This document shows positions 41,896-50,017 of a stretch of 51,808 nucleotides of DNA, piece by piece. Location of the stretch: positions 1 to 51,808 of the forward strand of contig CAZWRK010000011.1 in NCBI GenBank assembly GCA_964635875.1, in the 5' to 3' direction. The translations under genes and the position numbers were made by a program. The notes under the pieces were generated by a model. It worked only from the letters and a program-made list of their open reading frames with translations. It searched no databases and was not told the origin of the DNA. The stretch's first letter is position 1. Each line of letters opens with the position of its first letter. Source of the DNA: CAZWRK01 sp964635875. GTDB taxonomy: Bacteria; Pseudomonadota; Gammaproteobacteria; Burkholderiales; Aquaspirillaceae.

Positions 41896-42438
41896 ATGCC
41901 AAATATTGCTGAAGCGCGTGGCTTATTAAATAGTGCAGATGTTTTGTTTTCCGAGGCAGAAGTGTCTGCTGCTGTGGATCGTATGGCGGTTGAGATTACA
42001 AAAGAACTAGGGGAAACGTATCCTCTAGTCTTATCTGTGATGGGTGGAGCGGTCGTGTTTACGGGTCAACTGTTGCCGCGTTTGCTGTTTCCGCTGGATT
42101 TTGACTACGTTCATGTGTCTCGCTATGGTGATAAAACCCAAGGTGGCGAAATTACATGGCGTACCGCACCTAAAGAAGATGTGCGTGATCGTGTCGTTTT
42201 AGTCCTAGATGACATTCTGGACGAAGGCGAAACCATGGCAGCGATTCGCGATCGCGTATTGGGCATGGGCGCGAAAGCGTTTTATAGCGGTGTGTTTGCG
42301 AACAAGCTGATCTCTAAGGCTAAGCCAATTAAGGCGGACTTTGTCGGGATTGATGTTCCTGATCGTTATGTCTTTGGCTATGGTATGGATGTGCGCGGAG
42401 CGTGGCGCAACTTGCCGGCCATTTATGCGCTGAAGTAA
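41896..42438 (+). CDS. hpt: Hypoxanthine phosphoribosyltransferase
   Basis: Salvages hypoxanthine (and perhaps guanine) to the nucleotide with PRPP. The 180 residues contain the PRPP-binding loop VVLVLDDILDEGETM (about 101-115), SRYGDKTQGGEITWR and the purine-side FVGIDVPDRYVFGYGMD. The ATG at 41896 is chosen because an in-frame ATG at 41836 lies before the galU terminator and would give a non-conserved extension. Between strong terminators on both sides, it appears to be its own unit, followed by a methylthioinosine phosphorylase whose product, hypoxanthine, is its substrate. Confidence 0.93.
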   Translation: MPNIAEARGLLNSADVLFSEAEVSAAVDRMAVEITKELGETYPLVLSVMGGAVVFTGQLLPRLLFPLDFDYVHVSRYGDKTQGGEITWRTAPKEDVRDRVVLVLDDILDEGETMAAIRDRVLGMGAKAFYSGVFANKLISKAKPIKADFVGIDVPDRYVFGYGMDVRGAWRNLPAIYALK

Positions 42439-42465
42439 TCGCAGCCTGCGGAAATGTTCTTAAAG

Positions 42466-42494
42466 AGCGATGACGATACAGTCATCGCTTTTTT
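42466..42494 (+). terminator. Intrinsic terminator after hpt
   Basis: AGCGATGAC (42466-42474), loop GATACA, GTCATCGCT (42481-42489), then a run of six T including the last stem base. Confidence 0.9.
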
Positions 42495-42551
42495 ATCGCC
42501 TGTGCTCGGGTAAACTGATCTATTGCTCTGGATTGAATAGGGTATTTAATT

Positions 42552-43295
42552 ATGTTGGCAATTATTGGTGGAAGCGGGCTATCGCGTTTATCGGCGCTTG
42601 AAATCACGCATCGGCAGGTGGTTCGTACACCGTATGGTGAGCCGTCGTGTGCGTTAGCGTTTGGTCGAATTGCCGAACATACGGTGGTATTTCTCGCGCG
42701 GCATGGTTATGGCCATTCTTTGGCGCCGCATGAGATTAATTATCGGGCGAATATCTGGGCCTTGGCCGAGGTCGGGGTCAAGCACGTGATTGCGGTGAGT
42801 GCGGTGGGTGGGATTCGTCAAGACATGATGCCCGGCCAATTGGTGATTCCGGATCAGCTTATTGATTACACCTCTGGTCGCGGGCATACATTTTATGAAG
42901 GGCCCGGCGTGCCGGTGGTGCATGCTGATTTTACGTGGCCTTACGATGATCGGCTGCGGCAGCGTTTAATTTCGACCGCTGCAAATCTGCAATTGTCCAC
43001 AGTGGCGCAGGCGACCTACGCAGTTACACAAGGCCCTCGCTTAGAGTCGGCGGCCGAAATTCGGCGCATTGCTCGCGATGGCGGCGATATCGTGGGGATG
43101 ACGGGCATGCCTGAGGCGGCTTTGGCGAGAGAGAAGCAGTTGGCTTATGCTAGCTTAGCGATTGTGTCGAATTGGGCGGCAGGCGTCGACGATAGCGCCC
43201 AAGAAATTCATTTCCGAACATTTGCACCACAATTTGAGGCGGCTTTGGATCAAGCTCAATGTTTGATTCAAGAGGTGATCTCTGGCGGCGTGTAA
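42552..43295 (+). CDS. Purine nucleoside phosphorylase, S-methyl-5'-thioinosine phosphorylase type
   Basis: Cleaves methylthioinosine (from deaminated methylthioadenosine) to hypoxanthine and methylthioribose-1-phosphate. The 247 residues belong to the trimeric PNP/MTAP family: AIIGGSGLSRL, FLARHGYGHSLAPHEINYRA, VIAVSAVGGI, QLIDYTSGRGHTFYEG, TQGPRLESAAEI and GMTGMPEAALARE. Where MTAP has aspartates for adenine, this protein has SNWAAG, as in enzymes using 6-oxopurines; with its resemblance to the Pseudomonas methylthioinosine phosphorylase this favours that activity over MTAP. The neighbouring hpt would recycle the hypoxanthine. A related 5'-deoxyadenosine or inosine phosphorylase role cannot be excluded. 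Confidence 0.85.
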   Translation: MLAIIGGSGLSRLSALEITHRQVVRTPYGEPSCALAFGRIAEHTVVFLARHGYGHSLAPHEINYRANIWALAEVGVKHVIAVSAVGGIRQDMMPGQLVIPDQLIDYTSGRGHTFYEGPGVPVVHADFTWPYDDRLRQRLISTAANLQLSTVAQATYAVTQGPRLESAAEIRRIARDGGDIVGMTGMPEAALAREKQLAYASLAIVSNWAAGVDDSAQEIHFRTFAPQFEAALDQAQCLIQEVISGGV

Positions 43296-43321
43296 TCAAG
43301 CATATTGGGGAGGGGCGAAAG

Positions 43322-43858
43322 ATGGCGATTCGAGAAATACTTAAAATGGGGGATCCTCGCTTATTGGCGTCGGCAGAGGCTGTAAAAACATTTTCTGATC
43401 CGATGCTGTTGGCGTTGATTGCTGATTTGCAAGATACCATGCAGGCCACAAAGGGGGCGGGCTTGGCTGCACCGCAAATTGGTATTCCACTGCAAGTCGT
43501 GATTTTTGGCACCGGAACGACACTAAAACGTTATCCCGATGCACCACCGATTCCGCCCACTGTGTTAATTAACCCTACACTTACGCCGTTGGGTGTCGAT
43601 ATGGAAGAAGGCTGGGAGGGGTGTTTATCGCTTCCCCGCTTGCGCGGGCTTGTGCCGCGGTATCGTCGCGTGCGGTACCAAGGATTTAACGAGCATGGAG
43701 AGATCATTGATCGCACAGTCGATGGATTTCATGCTCGGGTTGTGCAACATGAGTGCGACCATTTATGGGGCTTTTTGTTCCCTATGAGAATGAAGGATAT
43801 GGCGCATTTTGGCTTTGAACACGTATTATTCCCTGATGAATACTCGTCGGATGAATAG
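43322..43858 (+). CDS. def: Peptide deformylase
   Basis: Metalloenzyme that removes the formyl group from nascent proteins. The 178 residues carry all three motifs: GAGLAAPQIG, EGCLSLP and QHECDHLWG (the HExDH zinc site). The ATG at 43322 has a strong GGGGAGGGG ribosome-binding site, and the in-frame ATG at 43259 lies inside the upstream gene. Not beside fmt, the usual partner of the housekeeping copy, so this may be a second deformylase. It begins 26 bases after the phosphorylase gene, so the two are probably co-transcribed. Confidence 0.95.
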   Translation: MAIREILKMGDPRLLASAEAVKTFSDPMLLALIADLQDTMQATKGAGLAAPQIGIPLQVVIFGTGTTLKRYPDAPPIPPTVLINPTLTPLGVDMEEGWEGCLSLPRLRGLVPRYRRVRYQGFNEHGEIIDRTVDGFHARVVQHECDHLWGFLFPMRMKDMAHFGFEHVLFPDEYSSDE

Positions 43859-43909
43859 TTCTGAACGTCTGTCGAATCACGAATTTAATTTTGTAGTAAA
43901 AGAGAGAAT

Positions 43910-44902
43910 ATGTTTAATAACAAATCTATTTTGATTACCGGTGGGACAGGCTCTTTTGGTAAGAAATATGTTGAGACCTTGTTGGCTAGATATTCTCCTG
44001 CGCGACTAGTGATTTATTCTCGAGATGAGTTAAAACAGTTCGAGATGCAGCAAGAATTTAATCAGCCATGCATGCGCTATTTTATTGGCGATGTGCGTGA
44101 TGCTGATCGTCTCACTCAAGCAATGCAAGGTGTGGATTATGTAATTCACGCTGCTGCACTAAAGCAGGTGCCTGCAGCAGAATATAATCCGACAGAATGT
44201 ATTAAGACAAATATTTACGGCGCTGAAAATGTGATTAAAGCTGCGCTGGCAAATGATGTTCAAAAAGTGATTGCGCTTTCAACCGATAAGGCTGCGAACC
44301 CTATTAATTTGTATGGGGCAACTAAATTAGCCTCAGATAAATTATTTGTGGCGGCAAACAATATGGCTGGCGGCCATCCGACACGTTTTTCTGTTGTGCG
44401 TTATGGCAATGTGGTTGGATCCCGTGGCTCGGTCGTTCCCTTTTTCCGGCGCTTGTTGGAGCAAGGCGCGACGGAGTTGCCGATCACTGACCCGCGGATG
44501 ACGCGATTCTGGATTACTTTGCAACAAGGTGTCGATTTTGTACTGAAAAATTTTGAGCGCATGCATGGCGGTGAAATTTTTGTACCGAAAATTCCATCTG
44601 CTCGTATTACGGAATTGGCTGAAGCGATTGCGCCTAATATGGTGCATAAAACCATTGGTATTCGTCCAGGGGAAAAACTTCATGAAATTATGTGCCCTCA
44701 AGATGACTCACATTTAACCTTAGAGTTTTCTGAGCATTACGTTATTAAGCCCACTATTCTATTTGCTGATGTGGTTGATTTTTCAACAAGCATCATTGGC
44801 GAGGTTGGAGTGCCTGTTGCTCAAGGGTTTGAATATAACTCCGGAAGTAATCCTGTTTTCCTTTCTGTTGAGCAAATTCGTCATCTTTTAAAAGAGGCTT
44901 AA
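43910..44902 (+). CDS. pseB: UDP-N-acetylglucosamine 4,6-dehydratase (inverting), PseB
   Basis: First enzyme of pseudaminic acid synthesis: C4/C6 dehydration of UDP-GlcNAc with C5 inversion. The 330-residue SDR-family protein has the NADP site ITGGTGSFGKKYVETLL (9-25), the catalytic residues D126 and K127 in LSTDKAANPINLYGATK with Y135 and K139, and GNVVGSRGSVVPFFRRLLEQ. The short length, without the membrane part of FlaA1/WbpM-type dehydratases, and the downstream pseC fix the PseB call. It opens the operon; 51 bases separate it from def, with AAGAGAGAA before the ATG and no clear promoter hexamers. Confidence 0.96.
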   Translation: MFNNKSILITGGTGSFGKKYVETLLARYSPARLVIYSRDELKQFEMQQEFNQPCMRYFIGDVRDADRLTQAMQGVDYVIHAAALKQVPAAEYNPTECIKTNIYGAENVIKAALANDVQKVIALSTDKAANPINLYGATKLASDKLFVAANNMAGGHPTRFSVVRYGNVVGSRGSVVPFFRRLLEQGATELPITDPRMTRFWITLQQGVDFVLKNFERMHGGEIFVPKIPSARITELAEAIAPNMVHKTIGIRPGEKLHEIMCPQDDSHLTLEFSEHYVIKPTILFADVVDFSTSIIGEVGVPVAQGFEYNSGSNPVFLSVEQIRHLLKEA

Positions 44903-44906
44903 AATC

Positions 44907-45527
44907 GTGTCATTCAAAACTGAGCAAGAAACTTTTTGGGCGGGTCATTTTGGTGACCAATACTCTGACCGAAATGTCGGTGCTGATGCCATTGCGGCGA
45001 ATGTCGCTTTGTTCTCAAAAATTCTATCGGCGACACGTCAAGTCAATAGTGTTTTTGAATTAGGCTGCAATATTGGCTTGAATTTACAGGCTTTGCGGAG
45101 TGTTTTGCCTGCAGCTGAAATCGAGGCTGTTGAAATTAATGCAAAAGCCGTTGGCACCGCTTTAGAAAGTGGCGCGGCAAACCGTGTTTTGCAAGGCTCG
45201 TTATTAGATGTTCAGCCTGAGAAAACCTATGACCTTGTGTTTACCAAAGGCGTTCTCATTCATATTTCTCCCGATATGCTCGATGTGGCATATCAGCAGC
45301 TATATTCTCTGTCTAATCGGTATGTGATGGTATGTGAGTACTACAATCCATCTCCGGTCGAAATTGAGTATCGCGGACATCAGGGCAAGTTATTTAAGCG
45401 TGATTTTGCCAGTGATTTACTCGATCGTTATCCTGATCTGGCTTTAGTCGATTATGGTTTTGTGTGGCGGCGCGATCCGAATTTCCCACAAGATGACGCA
45501 ACTTGGTTCTTGCTGGAGAAAAAATGA
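44907..45527 (+). CDS. Pseudaminic-acid-biosynthesis-associated SAM methyltransferase
   Basis: 206-residue class I methyltransferase starting at GTG 44907, five bases after pseB. The N-terminal FKTEQETFWAGHFGDQYSDRN is characteristic of the methylase group found in Pse clusters. The SAM site is VFELGCNIGLNLQALRSVLP (about 47-66), then IEAVEINAKAV and DLVFTKGVLIHISPDML. Its stop overlaps the pseC start (ATGA), so it is translationally coupled to the core pathway. The methylated substrate is not established; a nonulosonic sugar or its precursor is the natural inference. Confidence 0.9.
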   Translation: MSFKTEQETFWAGHFGDQYSDRNVGADAIAANVALFSKILSATRQVNSVFELGCNIGLNLQALRSVLPAAEIEAVEINAKAVGTALESGAANRVLQGSLLDVQPEKTYDLVFTKGVLIHISPDMLDVAYQQLYSLSNRYVMVCEYYNPSPVEIEYRGHQGKLFKRDFASDLLDRYPDLALVDYGFVWRRDPNFPQDDATWFLLEKK

Positions 45528-46675
45528 TTCCCTACGGTCGCCAGCATATTTCTGAGGAAGACATTCAAGCGGTTGTTGATGTTTTACGTTCTGATTTTCT
45601 GACCCAAGGCCCTGCGGTGCCACAGTTTGAGTCGGCGCTTGCTGAATACTGTGGTGCCAAACATGCATTTGCAGTCAATAGCGCGACTTCTGCATTACAT
45701 ATTGCCTGCTTGGCATTAGGGCTTGGCGCTGGCGACTATTTGTGGACTTCTCCTATTACCTTTGTGGCTTCAGCGAATTGCGCCTTGTATTGTGGTGCAC
45801 AGGTCGATTTTGTCGATATTGATCCTGCGACTTACACACTGTGCCCCAAGGCGCTCGCCGAAAAATTAGCGATCGCTGAACGTGATGGATGTTTGCCAAA
45901 AATCGTTATTCCTGTCCATTTTGCTGGACAGAGCTGCGATATGGCTGCCATTCGTGCATTGGCCGATCGGTATGGTTTTTTTATTGTTGAAGATGCCTCT
46001 CATGCGGTAGGTGGGCGTTACCTTGGGCATCCGATTGGTGGTTGCCAGTATTCGGACATCACCGTATTTAGCTTTCATCCGGTGAAAATTATCACCACCG
46101 GAGAGGGGGGCATGGCCCTATGTCAAGATGATCAGCTCGCCGAGAGAATGCGCTTGCTGCGTAGTCATGGTGTGACGCGTGAGCCGCATCTGATGACGCA
46201 TGAGCCTGACGGTGCATGGTATTACCAACAAGTAGCACTTGGTTGGAATTACCGAATGACTGATATGCAAGCGGCGTTAGGGTTGAGCCAATTGCAAAAC
46301 TTAGATCATTTTGTTCAAAAGAGAGTGGCACTGGCGCAGCGTTACGATGTGCTATTGGCGGATTTGCCAGTGGAAATTCCATGGCAACATCCGGCCAATG
46401 ATTCTGCCTACCACCTCTACCCTATTCAGCTCAACACGCCTAAGACAACGCGGCGCGCGCTTTTTGATTGGATGCGTGAAGCCGGTGTGGGTGTGAATGT
46501 GCACTATATTCCCGTGCATCTGCAGCCTTACTTTCAAAAAATGGGCTTTCAGCGTGGCGATTTCCCGATTGCTGAAGCGTATTACGATGCTGCGCTATCG
46601 TTACCGTTATTCCCCGATTTAACTGATGCGCAGCAGGATGCAGTGTGTGCGGCTTTGCATGGAGGGGTGGCGTGA
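45524..46675 (+). CDS. pseC: UDP-4-amino-4,6-dideoxy-N-acetyl-beta-L-altrosamine transaminase, PseC
   Basis: PLP-dependent aminotransferase that adds the 4-amino group to the PseB product. The 383 residues are of the DegT/DnrJ/EryC1 family: YGRQHISEEDIQAVVDVLRS, FAVNSATSALHIACLALGLG, VHFAGQSCDM, EDASHAVGGRY and the PLP-lysine K188 in FSFHPVKIITTGEGG. YRMTDMQAALGLSQL and VHYIPVHLQPYFQKMGF complete the pattern. The start at 45524 is set by the overlap with the methylase stop; an in-frame GTG at 45503 lies inside that gene. The stop TGA shares its last base with the pseF ATG. Confidence 0.96.
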   Translation: MIPYGRQHISEEDIQAVVDVLRSDFLTQGPAVPQFESALAEYCGAKHAFAVNSATSALHIACLALGLGAGDYLWTSPITFVASANCALYCGAQVDFVDIDPATYTLCPKALAEKLAIAERDGCLPKIVIPVHFAGQSCDMAAIRALADRYGFFIVEDASHAVGGRYLGHPIGGCQYSDITVFSFHPVKIITTGEGGMALCQDDQLAERMRLLRSHGVTREPHLMTHEPDGAWYYQQVALGWNYRMTDMQAALGLSQLQNLDHFVQKRVALAQRYDVLLADLPVEIPWQHPANDSAYHLYPIQLNTPKTTRRALFDWMREAGVGVNVHYIPVHLQPYFQKMGFQRGDFPIAEAYYDAALSLPLFPDLTDAQQDAVCAALHGGVA

Positions 46676-47385
46676 TGAGACTTGCCGTGATTCCTGCTCG
46701 AGGTGGAAGTAAGCGGATTCCTCGCAAAAATATTCGGCCATTTTGCGGTCAGCCGATGCTGGCAAGGGCCATTCAGACCGCGATAGAAAGTGGCTGTTTT
46801 GATCGCATTGTGGTCTCGACAGATGATGCAGAAATTGCCGATGTGGCACGGACATTTGGTGCTGAAGTGCCTTTTATGCGTCCTGCTGACTTGTCGAATG
46901 ATCATGCCGGTACGCTCCCTGTCGTGTCCCATGCGATTTGCTGGTTCGCTGAGCATGAAGTGATGCCGGAGTCTGTGTGCTGCATTTACGCCACTTCTCC
47001 TTTTTTGCGTGCTCAAGATGTCCGTGAGGGCCTGCGCAAGCTCTCAGAGGAAAAGTGTGACTATGCTTTTTCTGTGACGAGCTTTGCCTTTCCGATTCAG
47101 CGCGCGATTCGAGTTCTGGATAGCGGGCGTGTGAACATGTTCCAGCCTGAGAACTTTGATGTTCGCTCTCAAGACCTAGAAGATGCTTTTCACGATGCAG
47201 GGCAGTTTTACTGGGGGCGTCCAGAGGCGTTTCTTGAAGAGCGGCCGATTTTTTGTGAGCACGCGGTGCCTGTCTTCTTGCCGCGGCACCGTGTTCAAGA
47301 TATTGATACGCCTGAGGATTGGGTTCGCGCTGAGTGGATGTTTAAAGCGATGCAACAAGCTGCCGCTGCTGGTGAAAACTGGTGA
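46675..47385 (+). CDS. pseF: CMP-pseudaminic acid synthetase (cytidylyltransferase), PseF
   Basis: Activates pseudaminic acid with CTP to CMP-Pse, the glycosyltransferase donor. The 236 residues show the NeuA-family nucleotide-binding start LAVIPARGGSKRIPRKNIRP with FCGQPMLARAI, VVSTDDAEIADVARTFGAEV and the C-terminal QDIDTPEDWVRAEWMFK. It overlaps pseC by one base and pseG by one base (TGATG at both junctions). The sequence after PARGGSKR distinguishes it from LPS KdsB. Confidence 0.95.
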   Translation: MRLAVIPARGGSKRIPRKNIRPFCGQPMLARAIQTAIESGCFDRIVVSTDDAEIADVARTFGAEVPFMRPADLSNDHAGTLPVVSHAICWFAEHEVMPESVCCIYATSPFLRAQDVREGLRKLSEEKCDYAFSVTSFAFPIQRAIRVLDSGRVNMFQPENFDVRSQDLEDAFHDAGQFYWGRPEAFLEERPIFCEHAVPVFLPRHRVQDIDTPEDWVRAEWMFKAMQQAAAAGENW

Positions 47386-48476
47386 TGCGTATTGCGATTC
47401 GTGTCGATGCAAGTCTTGATGTCGGCTCTGGGCATGTCATGCGCTGCCTCACTTTGGCAGATGCGTTGCGCGATAAAGGTGCGGATGTCCTGTTCATCTG
47501 CCGCCAGCAGGCGGGGGATTTATGTGGTTTTATTCGGTCGCGCGGTTACGGTGTCTTGCCGCTTCCTCTGCATGAGGTCAGCGCTTTTGGCGCTTCCGCT
47601 GAGTCTGAATATGAAAAATGGCTTGGCGTTTCTTGGCAGGTCGATCTCGCTCAAACCCAATTACTCTGTCAGTCGTTGGCGTATTTTGATGTGCTGATTG
47701 TGGATCACTATGGCTTAGATGCGCGTTGGGAGCAGGGGGCGCGTGCATTTGCTTCGCGAGTTGTTGTGATTGATGACCTCGCGAATCGTCCACATGATGC
47801 GGATCTCTTGCTTGATCAAAACTATGCGCCCGCATCACATTTGCGCTACCCAGCGCTCGTGCCTGCACACTGTCATTGTTTGCTGGGGCCTCAGTTTGCG
47901 TTAATTCGTCCTAACTTTGCATTGTTGCGCGATCAGGCTTTAGCTCGACGGCAAAGTTCCGAAATTTCGCGGCTCTTGGTTTTTATGGGCGGCTGCGATG
48001 TTGCAAACGAGACGGGAAAGGTGCTACAGGCTTTGCTGACCTCAGCGCGTTGGCGCGCTATGGCTGTGGACGTTGTGGCGGGAGAGTCTAATCCACATAA
48101 CGCGAGCTTGGCGCAGCAGTGCCAACTTTTTCCAAATGCGCGATTGCATATTCAAACACCGTATATGGCGGATTTAATGTGCCATGCCGATTTGGCATTG
48201 ACGGCGGGGGGCAGTGCGACATGGGAGCGTTGTGTATTGGGGTTGCCGGCCATTGTGGCGGTGATGGCAGATAACCAATCCGAAATTGCAAACGCTGTTC
48301 ATCAGTTAGGGGCGCACTTCTCGCTAGGCGGGTATGAAAATATTCGTGAAGCAGATTACATCGCGGCACTCGAATCTATTGATCATAGTTATTACCAAAA
48401 AATGGTTGGGTTGGCTTCTCAACTATGTGATGGACGTGGTGCGCAAAAAGTGGCCAATTATATTTTATCGGTTTGA
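47385..48476 (+). CDS. pseG: UDP-2,4-diacetamido-2,4,6-trideoxy-beta-L-altropyranose hydrolase, PseG
   Basis: Releases UDP from the diacetamido sugar, the step before condensation by PseI. The 363 residues have the GT-B-like fold of PseG: IRVDASLDVGSGHVMRCLTL with LADALRDKGADVLFICR, the active-site area VDHYGLDARWE, VVIDDLANRPHDADLLLDQN, LVFMGGCDVANETGKVLQAL and LALTAGGSATWERCVLGLPA with the UDP-binding ending. No acetyltransferase domain is fused at either end, so the PseH step is not supplied here. It overlaps pseF by one base. Confidence 0.95.
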   Translation: MRIAIRVDASLDVGSGHVMRCLTLADALRDKGADVLFICRQQAGDLCGFIRSRGYGVLPLPLHEVSAFGASAESEYEKWLGVSWQVDLAQTQLLCQSLAYFDVLIVDHYGLDARWEQGARAFASRVVVIDDLANRPHDADLLLDQNYAPASHLRYPALVPAHCHCLLGPQFALIRPNFALLRDQALARRQSSEISRLLVFMGGCDVANETGKVLQALLTSARWRAMAVDVVAGESNPHNASLAQQCQLFPNARLHIQTPYMADLMCHADLALTAGGSATWERCVLGLPAIVAVMADNQSEIANAVHQLGAHFSLGGYENIREADYIAALESIDHSYYQKMVGLASQLCDGRGAQKVANYILSV

Positions 48477-48494
48477 TTTGAGAGGGGTTGGGTC

Positions 48495-49547
48495 ATGTCA
48501 CATATTCATATTGCTGGTCGCACTATTAGCAAAGATGCGCCCCCTTTTATTATTGCGGAAGCTGGGATTAATCATAACGGTGAGTTAGATAACGCATTTA
48601 AAATGATTCAGGCCGCCAAGGCGGCAGGTGCCGATGCTATTAAATTCCAGACATTTAAGGCCGAGGAGTTTGTTTCAGATCGAACGCAGACATTTACATA
48701 TCAGTCTCAGGGTCAAGAAGTGACTGAGTCTATGTTGGATATGTTTAAACGTTATGAATTTTCTAGAGAGGCGTGGTTTGCAATTAAAGCGGAATGTGAC
48801 CGTCAAGGTATTTTGTTTTTATCGACGCCTCAAAATAGAACCGATCTTGATTTGTTGCTTGAAATCGGCGTTCCTGCAATTAAAGTCGGCTCAGACGACT
48901 TTACAAATCTACCATTGCTAGCCAGTTATGTAGAAACAGGTCTGCCGTTAATTGTTTCTTGTGGCATGGCAGACTTGGCAGAGGTTTATACTTCGCTAGA
49001 AGTCATTGGGGCATTCTCCGATTATCCTGTGGTTCTTCTATTATGTACTTCGCAATATCCTACTCCCCCTCAAGATATCAATTTAAATAAGCTTCGAACT
49101 TTGCAATCAGCATTTCCTTCCTTGTTAACGGGGTTTTCTGATCATAGCCAAGGCCCATTAGCCTCATCCCTTGCCGTCGCTTATGGTGCGTGTGTTTTTG
49201 AAAAGCATTTTACATTAGACCGTAATTTACCCGGGCCAGATCATTGGTTTTCGGAAAATCCAGAGACATTAAAAGAATGGGTAACATCAATCCGGACTGC
49301 TTTTTCGATGCTCGGGAGTTCTGTTGTTCGTCCTACTGCCGCTGAACGCGAAATGAGAAAAATTGCTCGTCGGAGTATTACTGTTTTAAATGCTATTCCA
49401 GCGGGTACGGTATTTTCTTTGGAAAATATTTCGCTGCGTCGACCGGGCACGGGCTTGCCGCCTTCTTTTATTCAGAATGTTTTAGGTAGAAAATCTAAAA
49501 ATGACTTGGCTGCGGGGCATGTTGTTTCTTTTGAGGATCTTGAATAA
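48495..49547 (+). CDS. pseI: Pseudaminic acid synthase, PseI
   Basis: Condenses the trideoxy hexose with phosphoenolpyruvate to give pseudaminic acid. The 350 residues consist of a NeuB-type TIM barrel (about 10-280; FIIAEAGINHNGELDNAFKM, KFQTFKAEEF, IPAIKVGSDDFTNLPLL-like VPAIKVGSDDF, GFSDHSQGP, FEKHFTLDRNLPGPDH) and a C-terminal SAF/antifreeze-like domain (about 290-345; ARRSITVLNAIPAGTVFSLE). It lies 18 bases after pseG, the place where pseH commonly sits between them. The stop overlaps the next start as TAATG. PseI rather than NeuB or LegI is inferred mainly from the surrounding pse genes. Confidence 0.95.
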   Translation: MSHIHIAGRTISKDAPPFIIAEAGINHNGELDNAFKMIQAAKAAGADAIKFQTFKAEEFVSDRTQTFTYQSQGQEVTESMLDMFKRYEFSREAWFAIKAECDRQGILFLSTPQNRTDLDLLLEIGVPAIKVGSDDFTNLPLLASYVETGLPLIVSCGMADLAEVYTSLEVIGAFSDYPVVLLLCTSQYPTPPQDINLNKLRTLQSAFPSLLTGFSDHSQGPLASSLAVAYGACVFEKHFTLDRNLPGPDHWFSENPETLKEWVTSIRTAFSMLGSSVVRPTAAEREMRKIARRSITVLNAIPAGTVFSLENISLRRPGTGLPPSFIQNVLGRKSKNDLAAGHVVSFEDLE

Positions 49548-50017
49548 TGACACCTGAAGAATTTTCTCAGCATCTGTCTGCCGTCACACATATGCCGCAG
49601 AATCCTTTTCATCCTTTTGTCTGGATTAATGGAGAGCCAATGATCGGCGAAGGTGTGTTTATTGGTGGTTTTTCTGAGGTTAATGCGAAAGGCGCTCAAG
49701 TTTCTATCGGCGATTTTTGTGATATTGCTTCTTTTGTGAGTATCAATTGCGCCGATTCTCATTTGCGATGTATTGGGCTATCCGATGAGATTGATCGAGC
49801 CGATATTACGATCGAAAATCATGTTTTTATTGGCTCTCATTGCTTTATAAAAGGCGGTGCACATATTGGACATCACTCTGTGATCGCCGCTGGGACTATT
49901 GTTGGCGCGATACATATTCCGCCTTATTCTTTGGTTGTCGGGCATCCAGCAATAGTCAAAGCGGGATATTACGAAAAAAAGATTGCTGAAAAATCTTCTT
50001 TGGATAGGCTGTCGTGA
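49547..50017 (+). CDS. Left-handed beta-helix acyltransferase (hexapeptide repeat)
   Basis: 156-residue protein of the trimeric LbH acyltransferase fold, with hexapeptide coils through about residues 35-140: GEGVFIGGFSEVNAKGAQVS, then VSIGDFCDIASFVSINC, ITIENHVFIGSHCFIKGG and HIGHHSVIAAGTIVGA, ending in the typical YSLVVGHPAIVKAGYYEKK. A probable catalytic histidine is in CADSHLR. It overlaps pseI and the next gene. In this setting it probably N- or O-acylates a nonulosonic sugar or precursor. It could replace the absent GNAT-type PseH or act after the deacetylase; neither is demonstrated. The coding strand is visibly AT-rich from here on. Confidence 0.85.
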   Translation: MTPEEFSQHLSAVTHMPQNPFHPFVWINGEPMIGEGVFIGGFSEVNAKGAQVSIGDFCDIASFVSINCADSHLRCIGLSDEIDRADITIENHVFIGSHCFIKGGAHIGHHSVIAAGTIVGAIHIPPYSLVVGHPAIVKAGYYEKKIAEKSSLDRLS

